64,000 nucleotides of DNA from Microbacterium sp. EST19A (GCF_019969685.1 NZ_JAHXYZ010000002.1:806001-870000); one strand, 5' to 3'. Numbered from the stretch's first letter, positions 34,712-44,011 are shown. Made by a program: numbers and translations. Notes: generated by a model not told the origin, from the letters alone.

Positions 34712-36091
34712 TCAGGCCTTGGCGAGTCCGTGGATCGGGCTGACCGACTGCTCTTCCTCGTGATCGGGACCGAGCGGGATGCCGGAGCGATCGCGCAGCA
34801 GCAGCGTCGCGACGAGCCCGAGCACCGTCATGCCGGCGAGGTAGACGGTGACCCCCTGGGTCGACCCCGTCTCCTTGACGATCGCCGCGGCGATGAGCGG
34901 GGCGAACGCGCCACCCGCGATCGCACCGATGGCGTACGAGATCGAGACCCCTGAGAAGCGGATACTGGCGGGGAACAGCTCCGTGTACAGCGCCGCCTGC
35001 GGGCCGTAGGTGAAGCCGAGGCCGAGAGTCAGGATGGCGAGCCCGGCGAACAGGAGCCCGATCTCCCCGGTGTTCACGAGCGGGAACAGCGTGAAGACGC
35101 CCACGAGCTGCAGCACCCAGCCGATGATGTACGTGGTGCGCCGACCGATACGATCGCAGATCCATCCGGCCAGCAGCGTCGCCAGAAGCCAGGTCACGGC
35201 CGAGCCCGCGACCGCCAGCAGCACCGGACCGCGCTCGAGGCCGATCGGCCCTTCGGGGTTGGTCGCGTAGCCCTGGATGTATCCGCCGGTCGTCATGTAG
35301 CCGACCGCGTTGTTGCCGGCGAAGACGAGCGCGGCGATGATCACGAGCAGCGCGTGCTTGCGGAACAGCTGCACGATCGGCATCCGCGCCTTCTCCTTGC
35401 GTGCGGCGAGCTCGGTGAACACCGGGCTCTCCTCGACCTTGCGACGCACGTAGTAGCCCACGAGGATCAGCACGACGCTGAGCAGGAACGGCACACGCCA
35501 GCCCCACGCGGCGAACTGGTCGCCCGGTGCGATCGCGGTCATGAGCGCCATGACGCCCGACGCGAGCAGCAGCCCCAGCGGCACGCCGATCTGCGGCGAC
35601 GCCCCGAAGATGCCGCGCTTCTTCCGCGGCGCGTGCTCGACGGCCATGAGCACAGCGCCGCCCCACTCGCCCCCCGCGGAGATGCCCTGGATGATGCGCA
35701 GCAGCACCAGCAGGATCGGGGCGGTGATCCCGATCGTCTGATACGTCGGCAGCAGACCGATCAGAGCGGTCGCGGCCCCCATCAGGATCAGCGTCCACAT
35801 CAGGACCGTCTTGCGACCGAGCTTGTCGCCGATGTGGCCGGCGAGGAATGCGCCCAACGGACGGAAGAGGAAGCTCACGCCGACCGTCGCGAACGCGATC
35901 AGGGCGCTGTCGGCGCCGAGCGGCTCGAAGAACAGCTGGCCGAAGACGAGGCCGACCGCGGTGGCGTAGATGAAGAAGTCGTACCACTCGACGGTGGTGC
36001 CGACGACGGTGGCGAACACGACGCGGCGCCGATCGGCCGCCGTCGCGATGGTGCCGGTGGGAGTGAACCCGGCCTGTGACTGCCCGCTCAT
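34712..36091 (-). CDS. MFS metabolite:H+ symporter, probable aromatic acid importer
   Basis: 459 residues, about 12 membrane segments. VVFATVVGTTVEWYDFFIYATAVGL, FRPLGAFLAGHIGDKLGRK and RIIQGISAGGEWGGAV are signatures of the metabolite:H+ symporter group (ShiA, ProP, KgtP). AAAGGAGA is 7 nt before the ATG. It lies between the flavoprotein gene and the divergent hpa operon, so a hydroxyphenylacetate-like acid is the likely cargo (inferred). Confidence 0.85.
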   Translation of the reverse strand: MSGQSQAGFTPTGTIATAADRRRVVFATVVGTTVEWYDFFIYATAVGLVFGQLFFEPLGADSALIAFATVGVSFLFRPLGAFLAGHIGDKLGRKTVLMWTLILMGAATALIGLLPTYQTIGITAPILLVLLRIIQGISAGGEWGGAVLMAVEHAPRKKRGIFGASPQIGVPLGLLLASGVMALMTAIAPGDQFAAWGWRVPFLLSVVLILVGYYVRRKVEESPVFTELAARKEKARMPIVQLFRKHALLVIIAALVFAGNNAVGYMTTGGYIQGYATNPEGPIGLERGPVLLAVAGSAVTWLLATLLAGWICDRIGRRTTYIIGWVLQLVGVFTLFPLVNTGEIGLLFAGLAILTLGLGFTYGPQAALYTELFPASIRFSGVSISYAIGAIAGGAFAPLIAAAIVKETGSTQGVTVYLAGMTVLGLVATLLLRDRSGIPLGPDHEEEQSVSPIHGLAKA

Positions 36092-36153
36092 GGGGTGTCT
36101 CCTTTGGTTGTGACCGCATTGTCACGGCGTGCGGGGACGTGCGTCCCGAATGC

Positions 36154-36183
36154 TTGCCGAGGGGTGTACCGATGATATATGAT
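36154..36183 (+). promoter_or_regulatory. Promoter of the hpa operon
   Basis: TTGCCG (36154-36159) and TATGAT (36178-36183), spaced 18 bp, match a housekeeping sigma promoter. The local GATGATATATGATT is rare in this GC-rich DNA. The ATG at 36179 falls inside the -10 box, which argues that translation of the next gene starts at GTG 36245. The opposite strand (TATCAT) may serve the MFS gene. The GntR protein of the operon may bind here; I saw no clear FCD-type palindrome. Confidence 0.6.
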
Positions 36184-36244
36184 TTCGGATACGACGCACA
36201 AGGCGTCTCGTACGACCTCGCAGACGAGCGCAGAGAGGCGCACC

Positions 36245-37783
36245 GTGACGGCAGACATCCCCCGCCCCGGCAAGATCATCGCGATCCACCTGAGCTATGC
36301 ATCGCGCGCAGATCAGCGCGGTCGCCGGCCGGCCGCCCCCTCCTACTTCTTCAAACCGGCGAGTTCGGTCGGTTTCTCCGGCGGCACGGTCGAACGCCCC
36401 GAAGGCACCGAGCTTCTGGCCTTCGAAGGCGAGATCGCGCTCGTGATCGGCGCCACCGCTCGCCGGGTCGCCCTCGCCGACGCGTGGACGCACGTCGGGT
36501 GGGTCACGGCGTCGAACGACCTCGGGCTCTACGACCTGCGCGCGAACGACAAGGGCTCGAACGTCCGCTCCAAGGGCGGTGACGGCTACACGCCCCTCGG
36601 GCCGGAGCTCATCGATGCCCGCACGGTCGACCCCGCCGCCCTGCGCGTGCGTGCATGGGTCAACGGCGAACTGCGCCAGGACGACACCACCGCGGGACTC
36701 ATCTTCCCGCTCGCACAGCTCGTCGCCGACCTCTCGCAGCACTTCACCCTGGAGCCCGGCGACGTGATCCTCACCGGCACGCCGGCCGGATCGTCGGTCA
36801 TCGTTCCCGGCGACGTCGTCGAGATCGAGGTGGATGCCCCGGATGCCGTGGGCGCACCGTCGTCCGGCCGGCTGGTCACGACCGTCACCCAGGGCGACGT
36901 GCCGTTCGACGGCGAACTCGGATCGCTCCCCGCGGTCGATGACCTGCAGCGCACCGAGGCGTGGGGGTCGGCGGAAGCCGCCGGGCTCGAGGCAGGCCCT
37001 TCGTCTCGTCGCGACGCTCCTCACTCAGGGACCGACGAAGGAAGAGACTCGGTTCCTGAGCGAGCGAAGCGAGACGAAGGGCTCTCCCCCGAGTTGCGCG
37101 CCAAGCTCCTCGAGGCGCCGACCGCCGGGCTCTCCGCCCAGCTGCGCAAGCGCGGGCACCACTCCTGCTTCATCGACGGCGTCGCGGCGAACATCCCCGG
37201 CGCCAAGATCGTCGGCACGGCCAAGACGCTCCGCTTCGTGCCGTTCCGCGAAGACCTGTTCGCCAGTCATGGCGGCGGCTACAACGCGCAGAAGCGCGCG
37301 TTCGACTCGGTGGACGAGGGCGAGATCATCGTGATCGAGGCTCGTGGCGATGCCACGACCGGCACGCTGGGCGACATCGTCGCACTGCGCGCCCAGACGC
37401 GCGGCGCGGCGGGCATCGTCACCGACGGCGGAGTCCGCGACTTCGACGCGGTCGCCGAGAGCGGCCTTCCCGTCTTCTCCCAGGGCGCCCACCCGTCGGT
37501 CCTGGGGCGCAAGCACGTGCCGTGGGATGTCGATGTCACGATCTCGTGCGGTGGCGCGACCGTGCAACCGGGCGACATCATCGTCGGCGACGGAGACGGC
37601 GTGATCGTCATCCCACCGGCGCTGGTCGAAGAAGTCGTCGACGAAGCCCTCGCCCAAGAGCGTGAAGAGACCTGGATCGCCGGGCAGGTCGCGGCGGGAC
37701 ACCCGATCGACGGGCTGTTCCCGATGAACGCCGAGTGGCGAGCGCGGTACGCCGCGGCCGTGGAGCAGGGCGACGCGCGATGA
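36245..37783 (+). CDS. Fusion of fumarylacetoacetate hydrolase domain and RraA-like domain, hpa cluster
   Basis: 512 residues from GTG 36245 (GAGAGG 6 nt upstream). Residues 1 to about 245 are a FAH-type domain: GEIALVIG, VTASNDLGLYDL, SKGGDGYTPLGP, EPGDVILTGTPAG. Residues about 285-512 are an RraA/HMG-aldolase-like domain: GTLGDIVALRAQTRGAAGIVTDGGVRD (two pieces), and GDGVIVIP. Residues 251-279 are a linker encoded by a palindromic repeat. In the homoprotocatechuate pathway HpaG (two FAH domains) decarboxylates and isomerises the ring-cleavage product; here the RraA-like half may supply decarboxylation. ATGA overlap with the GntR gene. Confidence 0.85.
   Translation: MTADIPRPGKIIAIHLSYASRADQRGRRPAAPSYFFKPASSVGFSGGTVERPEGTELLAFEGEIALVIGATARRVALADAWTHVGWVTASNDLGLYDLRANDKGSNVRSKGGDGYTPLGPELIDARTVDPAALRVRAWVNGELRQDDTTAGLIFPLAQLVADLSQHFTLEPGDVILTGTPAGSSVIVPGDVVEIEVDAPDAVGAPSSGRLVTTVTQGDVPFDGELGSLPAVDDLQRTEAWGSAEAAGLEAGPSSRRDAPHSGTDEGRDSVPERAKRDEGLSPELRAKLLEAPTAGLSAQLRKRGHHSCFIDGVAANIPGAKIVGTAKTLRFVPFREDLFASHGGGYNAQKRAFDSVDEGEIIVIEARGDATTGTLGDIVALRAQTRGAAGIVTDGGVRDFDAVAESGLPVFSQGAHPSVLGRKHVPWDVDVTISCGGATVQPGDIIVGDGDGVIVIPPALVEEVVDEALAQEREETWIAGQVAAGHPIDGLFPMNAEWRARYAAAVEQGDAR
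36996..37082. repeat. Palindromic repeat inserted in the FAH-RraA coding sequence
   Basis: GCCCTTCGTCTCG (36996-37008) is the exact complement of CGAGACGAAGGGC (37070-37082), with further imperfect pairing of CTCAGGGACC and GGTTCCTGAG inside. Total 87 bp, 29 codons, without a stop. The right arm, GGTTCCTGAGCGAGCGAAGC then GAGACGAAGGG, resembles a dispersed intergenic repeat that I recall from Microbacteriaceae and related genomes. Confidence 0.8.
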
Positions 37784-38463
37784 CGTCCACCGCCGTCAGC
37801 AAGTCCGAGGTCGCGTACGAGTGGATCCGCTCGCGCATCACCGGGCACATGTTCAGCCCCGGGTATCGCCTGGTGCTCGGATCGATCGCCGACGACCTGA
37901 AGATGAGCGTCGTGCCGGTGCGCGAGGCGATCCGCCGCCTCGAGGCCGAAGGCCTCGTGACCTTCGAGCGCAACGTCGGAGCGCGGGTGACTCTCGTCGA
38001 CGAGAGCGAGTACGCCCACACGATGCAGACCCTCGGCATCGTCGAGGGCTCGGCCACCGCGCTCTCCGCCCCTCTGCTCGGCGAGGACGCCCTCGACGAG
38101 GCGGAGCGCATCAACGACCGGATGGCGCGGATGCTCGACCACTTCGACGCCCACGCCTTCACCGAGCTCAACCGCCAGTTCCACTCCGTGCTGTTCGAGC
38201 CGTGCCCGAACCCGCACCTGCTCGACCTCGTGCACCGCGGATGGTCGCGGCTCTCCGGCATCCGTGATTCGACGTTCGACTCGATCCCCGGCCGAGCACA
38301 GCACTCCGTCGAGGAGCACACCGAGATCCTCGAGCTCATCCGGGCGGATGCCGATCCGCTCGAGATCGAGCTCGCCGCCCGAAACCACCGCTGGCGCACG
38401 ATGGACGCGTTCCTCGATGCCCTGCACACCCGTTCCGCCCAGACCACCGGAGGCCTGTCATGA
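37780..38463 (+). CDS. GntR/FCD-family transcriptional regulator of the hpa cluster
   Basis: 227 residues. The N-terminal GntR winged helix is seen in EVAYEWIRSRITGHMFSPGYRL and DDLKMSVVPVREAIRRLEAEGLV. The C-terminal FCD all-helical domain has LNRQFHSVLFEPC and HTEILELIRADADPLEIELAARNH, which carry the usual metal-binding His residues. Translationally coupled to both neighbours by ATGA overlaps, so it is co-transcribed with the pathway genes and is probably autoregulated through the 36.1 kb promoter. Confidence 0.88.
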   Translation: MTSTAVSKSEVAYEWIRSRITGHMFSPGYRLVLGSIADDLKMSVVPVREAIRRLEAEGLVTFERNVGARVTLVDESEYAHTMQTLGIVEGSATALSAPLLGEDALDEAERINDRMARMLDHFDAHAFTELNRQFHSVLFEPCPNPHLLDLVHRGWSRLSGIRDSTFDSIPGRAQHSVEEHTEILELIRADADPLEIELAARNHRWRTMDAFLDALHTRSAQTTGGLS

Positions 38464-39956
38464 CCGATTCGCGCATCCCCGCCGACCTGCCCGACCACAT
38501 CCAGCACTACATCGACGGCGCCTTCGTCGACTCGGTCGACGGTGACACGTTCGACGTGCTCGACCCGGTGACGAACAAGACCTACACCACGGCGGCCGCC
38601 GGCAAGAAGGCCGACATCGAGCTCGCGGTCGCGGCCGCGAAGCGCGCCTTCGACGAGGGACCCTGGCCGCGGATGCTCCCCCGCGAACGCTCGCGCGTGC
38701 TGCACAGAATCGCCGACATCGTCGAATCCCGCGATGCCCGCCTCGCCGAGCTCGAGTCGTACGACTCCGGGCTCCCGATCACCCAGGCGCTCGGCCAGGC
38801 GCGTCGCGCCGCGGAGAACTTCCGCTTCTTCGCGGACCTGATCGTGGCGCAGTCCGATGACGCGTTCAAGGTGCCCGGCCGCCAGATGAACTACGTCAAC
38901 CGCAAGCCGATCGGCGTCGCCGGCCTCATCACGCCGTGGAACACGCCCTTCATGCTCGAGTCGTGGAAGCTCGGCCCCGCGCTCGCGACCGGCAACACGG
39001 TCGTGCTCAAGCCCGCCGAGTTCACCCCGCTCTCGGCATCCCTCTGGGCAGGCATCTTCGAGGAGGCCGGCCTCCCGCAGGGCGTCTTCAACCTCGTGAA
39101 CGGCCTCGGCGAGGATGCCGGCGACGCCCTCGTGAAGCACCCCGATGTGCCGCTCATCTCGTTCACCGGTGAGAGCCGCACCGGGCAGATCATCTTCGGC
39201 AACGCGGCGCCCTTCCTCAAAGGCCTGTCGATGGAGCTCGGCGGCAAGTCGCCCGCCGTCGTCTTCGCGGATGCCGATCTCGAGGCCGCCGTCGATGCCA
39301 CGATCTTCGGCGTCTTCTCCCTCAACGGCGAGCGCTGCACGGCGGGCTCCCGCATCCTCGTCGAGCGCTCGATCTACGAGGAGTTCGTGGAGCGCTACGC
39401 CGCGCAGGCGAAGCGCGTCAAGGTCGGCTACCCGCACGACCCGGCGACCGAGGTCGGCGCGCTGGTGCACCCCGAGCACTACGACAAGGTGATGAGCTAC
39501 GTCGAGATCGGCAAGACCGAAGGACGCCTCGTCGCCGGCGGCGGGCGGCCGGAGGGCTTCGACGAGGGCAACTTCGTCGCACCGACGGTCTTCGCCGACG
39601 TCTCGCCCGATGCCCGGATCTTCCAGGAGGAGGTCTTCGGACCGGTCGTCGCGATCACGCCGTTCGACTCCGATGAGGAGGCGCTGTCGCTCGCGAACAA
39701 CACGAAGTACGGCCTCGCCGCCTACATCTGGACCAACGATCTGAAGCGCGCGCACAACTTCGCGCAGTCGGTCGAGGCCGGCATGGTGTGGCTGAACAGC
39801 AACAACGTGCGCGACCTCCGCACCCCGTTCGGCGGTGTGAAGGCCTCCGGTCTCGGCCACGAGGGCGGCTACCGCTCGATCGACTTCTACACCGATCAGC
39901 AGAGCGTGCACATCACGCTCGGCGGTGCGCACAACCCGACCTTCGGCAAGAACTGA
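38460..39956 (+). CDS. hpaE: 5-carboxymethyl-2-hydroxymuconate semialdehyde dehydrogenase
   Basis: 498 residues. Aldehyde dehydrogenase with Glu about 259 (ELGGKSP) and catalytic Cys about 293 (NGERCTAGSR), and a LITPWNTPFML cofactor motif. HpaE oxidises the ring-cleavage semialdehyde of 3,4-dihydroxyphenylacetate; the assignment rests on good family appearance and the location next to hpaD and hpaH. ATGA overlap with the regulator. Confidence 0.9.
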   Translation: MTDSRIPADLPDHIQHYIDGAFVDSVDGDTFDVLDPVTNKTYTTAAAGKKADIELAVAAAKRAFDEGPWPRMLPRERSRVLHRIADIVESRDARLAELESYDSGLPITQALGQARRAAENFRFFADLIVAQSDDAFKVPGRQMNYVNRKPIGVAGLITPWNTPFMLESWKLGPALATGNTVVLKPAEFTPLSASLWAGIFEEAGLPQGVFNLVNGLGEDAGDALVKHPDVPLISFTGESRTGQIIFGNAAPFLKGLSMELGGKSPAVVFADADLEAAVDATIFGVFSLNGERCTAGSRILVERSIYEEFVERYAAQAKRVKVGYPHDPATEVGALVHPEHYDKVMSYVEIGKTEGRLVAGGGRPEGFDEGNFVAPTVFADVSPDARIFQEEVFGPVVAITPFDSDEEALSLANNTKYGLAAYIWTNDLKRAHNFAQSVEAGMVWLNSNNVRDLRTPFGGVKASGLGHEGGYRSIDFYTDQQSVHITLGGAHNPTFGKN

Positions 39957-39988
39957 CCCTGCCCTCCCTGATCTGCAAGGACGCTGAC

Positions 39989-41125
39989 ATGACCAACCGC
40001 GACGACATGACGCTGACCTCGGCGGGCTACTACGTCTCCCAGGAGGCGCCGATCCGCTCCGACAACCCGGTGGCCACGCCCACGAGCACGCCGCCCGACA
40101 TCCTGCGCTGCGCCTACATGGAGCTCGTGGTCACCGACCTCGCGGCCTCCCGCCAGTTCTACGTCGACATCCTCGGCCTGTACGTCACGGCCGAGGACGA
40201 CGAGGCGATCTACCTGCGCTCCACCGAGGAGTTCATCCACCACAACCTCGTGCTGCGCACGGGACCCGTGGCCGCCGTCGCCGCGTTCTCGTACCGCGTG
40301 CGCACCCCGGAAGACCTCGATCGCGCCGTCGAGTTCTACACCGAGCTGGGCTGCGACGTCCGCCGCAACCCCGACGGATTCGTGCAGGGCATCGGAGACT
40401 CCGTGCGCGTGGTCGATCCCCTCGGCTTCCCCTACGAGTTCTTCTTCCAGGCCGATCACGTCGAGCGGATGTCGTGGCGCTACGACCTGCACATCCCGGG
40501 CGAGCTCGTCCGGCTCGACCACTTCAACCAGGTCACCCCCGATGTCCCGCGCGCTGTCGCGTTCATGCAGGACCTCGGCTTCCGCGTCACGGAAGACATC
40601 CAGGACGAGGACGGCACCGTCTACGCCGCGTGGATGCGCCGCAAGCCCACCGTGCACGACACCGCCATGACCGGCGGCGACGGACCCCGCATGCACCACG
40701 TCTGCTTCGCGACGCATGAGAAGCACAACATCCTCGCGATCTGCGACAAGCTCGGCGCGCTCCGCCGGTCGGATTCGATCGAGCGCGGTCCCGGCCGCCA
40801 CGGCGTCTCGAACGCGTTCTACCTGTACCTGCGCGACCCCGACGGGCACCGTGTCGAGGTCTACACGCAGGACTACTACACCGGCGACCCCGACAACCCC
40901 GTCATCACGTGGGACGTGCACGACAACCAGCGCCGCGACTGGTGGGGCAACCCTGTCGTACCGAGCTGGTACACCGACGCGAGCCTCGTGCTCGACCTCG
41001 ACGGCAACCCGCAGCCGGTCGTCGCCCGCACGGACTCCAGCGAGATGGCGGTCACGATCGGCGCCGACGGCTTCTCGTACACGCGCGCCGACGAGGGCGA
41101 GAAGAAGCTGGGCAACCAGCTCTAA
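39989..41125 (+). CDS. hpaD: 3,4-dihydroxyphenylacetate 2,3-dioxygenase (extradiol)
   Basis: 378 residues from ATG 39989 (AAGGA 7 nt upstream). Vicinal-oxygen-chelate extradiol dioxygenase with two repeats; metal ligands are likely the His of RLDHFNQ, the His of MHHVCF and the Glu of HRVEVYT. It resembles the actinobacterial homoprotocatechuate dioxygenases of Brevibacterium and Arthrobacter. The 33 bp gap from hpaE contains only the ribosome binding site. Opens the catechol ring to 5-carboxymethyl-2-hydroxymuconate semialdehyde. Confidence 0.93.
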   Translation: MTNRDDMTLTSAGYYVSQEAPIRSDNPVATPTSTPPDILRCAYMELVVTDLAASRQFYVDILGLYVTAEDDEAIYLRSTEEFIHHNLVLRTGPVAAVAAFSYRVRTPEDLDRAVEFYTELGCDVRRNPDGFVQGIGDSVRVVDPLGFPYEFFFQADHVERMSWRYDLHIPGELVRLDHFNQVTPDVPRAVAFMQDLGFRVTEDIQDEDGTVYAAWMRRKPTVHDTAMTGGDGPRMHHVCFATHEKHNILAICDKLGALRRSDSIERGPGRHGVSNAFYLYLRDPDGHRVEVYTQDYYTGDPDNPVITWDVHDNQRRDWWGNPVVPSWYTDASLVLDLDGNPQPVVARTDSSEMAVTIGADGFSYTRADEGEKKLGNQL

Positions 41126-41137
41126 GGAGGAAGACGG

Positions 41138-41923
41138 ATGCTGTCGCACGAAGTCATCGCAGAGATCGCGGCGGAGCTCGCCGAGGCCGACCGCACGCAC
41201 GCGGTCATCCCGCGCATCACGGCGCGCCATCCCGAGGCGACGGTCGAGGACTCCTACGCGATCCAGGGCGTGTGGCGGGACTCGCAGATCGCCGCCGGCC
41301 GGCGGCTCGTCGGGCGCAAGATCGGACTCACCTCCAAGGCGATGCAGCAGGCCACCGGCATCACCGAGCCCGACTACGGCGTGATGTTCGACGACACCGT
41401 CTACGAGTCGGGCGCCGAGATCCCCGTCGACCACTTCTCGAACGTGCGCATCGAGGTGGAGCTCGCCTTCGTGCTGAAGCATCCGCTCGAGGGCCCCGAC
41501 TGCACGCTCGACGACGCCCTCGCGGCGATCGACTACGCCGTCCCCGCACTCGAGGTGCTCAACTCGCACATCGAGCTCGAGGGCCGCACGATCGTCGACA
41601 CCATCAGCGACAACGCGGCATACGGCGCGATGGTGCTGGGCACCGAGCACCGCCGTCCGGATGAGATCGATCTGCGCTGGGTGCCGGGCGTGCTGTCGCG
41701 CAACGGCGAGATCGAGGAGACGGGTGTCGCGGCCGGCGTCCTCGGGCATCCCGCCACCGGCGTCGCGTGGCTGGCGAACAAGTTCCACCAGCACGGCGCG
41801 CGTCTGGAGGCCGGAGAGATCATCCTGGCAGGATCATTCACACGCCCGATGTGGGTGTCGCGCGGCGATGACGTGCTGTGCGACTACGGACCGATGGGAA
41901 CCATCACATGCCGCTTCGTCTAG
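41138..41923 (+). CDS. hpaH: 2-oxo-hept-4-ene-1,7-dioate hydratase
   Basis: 261 residues. FAH-like hydratase family (MhpD/HpaH): ATVEDSYAIQGVWRDSQIA, GRKIGLTSKAMQQ, PDYGVMFDDTVYESG, VELAFVLKHPLEGPD. It adds water to the dienoate before aldol cleavage. TAAGGAGGAAGACGG, an excellent ribosome binding site, precedes the ATG. The hpaI ATG lies 16 nt inside its end. Confidence 0.93.
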   Translation: MLSHEVIAEIAAELAEADRTHAVIPRITARHPEATVEDSYAIQGVWRDSQIAAGRRLVGRKIGLTSKAMQQATGITEPDYGVMFDDTVYESGAEIPVDHFSNVRIEVELAFVLKHPLEGPDCTLDDALAAIDYAVPALEVLNSHIELEGRTIVDTISDNAAYGAMVLGTEHRRPDEIDLRWVPGVLSRNGEIEETGVAAGVLGHPATGVAWLANKFHQHGARLEAGEIILAGSFTRPMWVSRGDDVLCDYGPMGTITCRFV

Positions 41924-42708
41924 ACCCGTCCTTCCGCGAGCATCTCGCCTCGTCGGACCGCGCGCTGATCGGGATGTGGGCATGCTCGGGCAGCGCGCTC
42001 GTCACGGAGGTCGCCGCCGGTTCCGGACTCGACTGGGTGCTGATCGACATGGAGCACTCGGCGAACACGCTCGAATCGGTGCTCCTGCAGCTGCAGGTCG
42101 TCGCCGCCTACCCGATCACCCCGGTGGTGCGAGCTCCCTCCAACGACACCGTCGCGATAAAGCAGATCCTCGACCTCGGTGCGCAGAACCTCATCGTCCC
42201 GATGGTCTCGTCCGTGGAGGAGGCCCGCGCCGCCGTGTCGGCCACCCGCTACCCGCCGGAGGGCGTGCGCGGAGTGGGCAGTGCGCTGGCCCGCAGCGCC
42301 CGCTGGAACCGGGTCGACGACTACCTGCAGGAGTCCGCGCGCCACACGTCCCTGACCGTGCAGATCGAGACGGCGGCCGGCGTGGACGCGGCTGCCGAGA
42401 TCGCCGCCGTCGACGGCATCGATGCCGTGTTCGTCGGGCCCTCGGACCTCTCGGCATCCATGGGCCTCCTCGGCCAGCAGACGCATCCCGACGTCGTCGC
42501 CGCCGTCGAGAAGGTCTTCGCCGCGCTGAAGGCCGCCGGCAAGCCCGTGGGCGTCAACGCCTTCGACCCGGTCGCCGCCGAGGCGTACATCGCCGGTGGG
42601 GCGGACTTCGTGGCCGTCGGCGCCGACGTGGCGCTGCTCGCCCGAGCGTCCGAGGCACTCGCCGCCCGATTCATCGCCCCCGAGGCGTCGGAGCGCGCCA
42701 GCTACTGA
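41908..42708 (+). CDS. hpaI: 4-hydroxy-2-oxo-heptane-1,7-dioate aldolase
   Basis: 266 residues from ATG 41908 (GGGA upstream). HpaI/HpcH class II aldolase: GLDWVLIDMEHSANT, ILDLGAQNLIVPMV, VQIETAAGVD (metal Glu), DAVFVGPSDLSASMG (metal Asp). Cleaves to pyruvate and succinate semialdehyde, completing the lower pathway. The 16 nt overlap with hpaH means tight coupling. Last hpa gene. Confidence 0.93.
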   Translation: MPLRLDPSFREHLASSDRALIGMWACSGSALVTEVAAGSGLDWVLIDMEHSANTLESVLLQLQVVAAYPITPVVRAPSNDTVAIKQILDLGAQNLIVPMVSSVEEARAAVSATRYPPEGVRGVGSALARSARWNRVDDYLQESARHTSLTVQIETAAGVDAAAEIAAVDGIDAVFVGPSDLSASMGLLGQQTHPDVVAAVEKVFAALKAAGKPVGVNAFDPVAAEAYIAGGADFVAVGADVALLARASEALAARFIAPEASERASY

Positions 42709-42766
42709 GCCTGATCGTCCGTGCCCCGTGGAAGGATGGCGGGATGCACCGATGCGAGGCCGCCCG

Positions 42767-43999
42767 ATGAACCGCGGTCTCGCCGCCATGAAGGATCGCA
42801 ACTTCCGCTGGTTCTTCCTCGCCAGGGCGATCACGATGATCACGGGGTCGATGTCGTCGATCGCTCTCGCCTTCGCGGTGCTCGAGATCGACAACGACGC
42901 CCGATCGCTGTCGTTCGTGCTCGCGGCGTTCACGGTCAGCAACATCGTCTTCCTGCTGTTCGGCGGTGTGGTGGCCGATCGCCTGCCGAGGGCGCTGATC
43001 ATCCAGACCTGCTACGTGATCGACATCCTCACGATCGGCGCGATGGCGGCGCTCCTGTTCACGGGAACGGCGACGATCCCCCTGCTGGTGGTGCTGTCGG
43101 TCGTCAACGGCGCGTCGAGCGCGTTCGTGCTGCCGGCGATGCAGGGCATCATCCCGCAGCTCACGACGCCGGAGAACCTGCAACAGGCGAACGCCATGCT
43201 CTCCTTCGTGCGGTCGGCGGTGACGATCGGCGGACCGGTGATCGCCGGCATCCTGGTGGCCACCGCGGGCCCCGCGTGGGCGATGGTCGTGCAGGCGCTC
43301 GGCTGGCTGGTCGCCATCCCGGTGCTCGCTCTCGTGAAGCTCCCTCCTCCCGGGCACGCCGGGGGAACCACGATGTTCCATGATCTGCGCGTGGGCTGGC
43401 ATGAGTTCTGGGGCCGATCGTGGCTGTGGACCGTCGTGCTCGCCTTCATGGTGATGAACGCGATCCATGTCGGCGCCTGGGGCGTCGTCGGTCCGTACAT
43501 CGCGAAGAACAACGACCTGCTCGGCATCGCCGGTTGGGGCTGGGTGGTGAGCGCCGAGGGCGTGGGCGTCCTGCTGATGACCCTGATGCTGCTGTGGTTC
43601 CCGCTCACGCGTCCGCTGCGCTACGGGATGGTCGGCATGGCGGCCTTCGCGATTCCGATCACGGTTCTCGGCCTGCATCCGGCCGTCGTGCTGCTCGCGA
43701 TCGCGGCGTTCATCGCCGGAGCCGGAGCCGAGGTGTTCAGCACGGGCTGGAATCTCGCGATGATGGAGAACGTCCCGGGCGACAAGCTGTCCCGCGTGTA
43801 CAGCTACGACATGCTCGGCAGCTGGGTGGTGATGCCGATCGGCACGCTGCTCTTCGGCTGGCTCATCACCCAGGCGGATGCCGCGACCGTCCTCGTCGCC
43901 TCGGGCGTCGTGTACGCGGTGGTCGCCCTGGTGACCCTGTTCGTGCCGAGCGTGTGGCGCATGGGAAGACCCGCCGGCAGCCTGTCGACACACGGCTGA
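42767..43999 (+). CDS. MFS transporter (MFS_3/enterobactin exporter-like)
   Basis: 410 residues, about 12 hydrophobic segments. Starts MNRGLAAMKDRNFRWFFLARAITM; FGGVVADRLPRALIIQ is the cytoplasmic loop motif of MFS drug and siderophore exporters. Cargo cannot be told from sequence. It follows hpaI on the same strand with a 58 bp gap; whether it belongs to the operon is unclear. Converges with the ABC permease genes. Confidence 0.8.
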   Translation: MNRGLAAMKDRNFRWFFLARAITMITGSMSSIALAFAVLEIDNDARSLSFVLAAFTVSNIVFLLFGGVVADRLPRALIIQTCYVIDILTIGAMAALLFTGTATIPLLVVLSVVNGASSAFVLPAMQGIIPQLTTPENLQQANAMLSFVRSAVTIGGPVIAGILVATAGPAWAMVVQALGWLVAIPVLALVKLPPPGHAGGTTMFHDLRVGWHEFWGRSWLWTVVLAFMVMNAIHVGAWGVVGPYIAKNNDLLGIAGWGWVVSAEGVGVLLMTLMLLWFPLTRPLRYGMVGMAAFAIPITVLGLHPAVVLLAIAAFIAGAGAEVFSTGWNLAMMENVPGDKLSRVYSYDMLGSWVVMPIGTLLFGWLITQADAATVLVASGVVYAVVALVTLFVPSVWRMGRPAGSLSTHG

Positions 44000-44011
44000 C
44001 TCTCCGGCGTG

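Noticed and set aside
36179..36244. Upstream ATG start for the FAH-RraA gene
   Set aside because: It lies inside a good -10 box (TATGAT) and lacks a ribosome binding site, while GTG 36245 has GAGAGG at the right distance.
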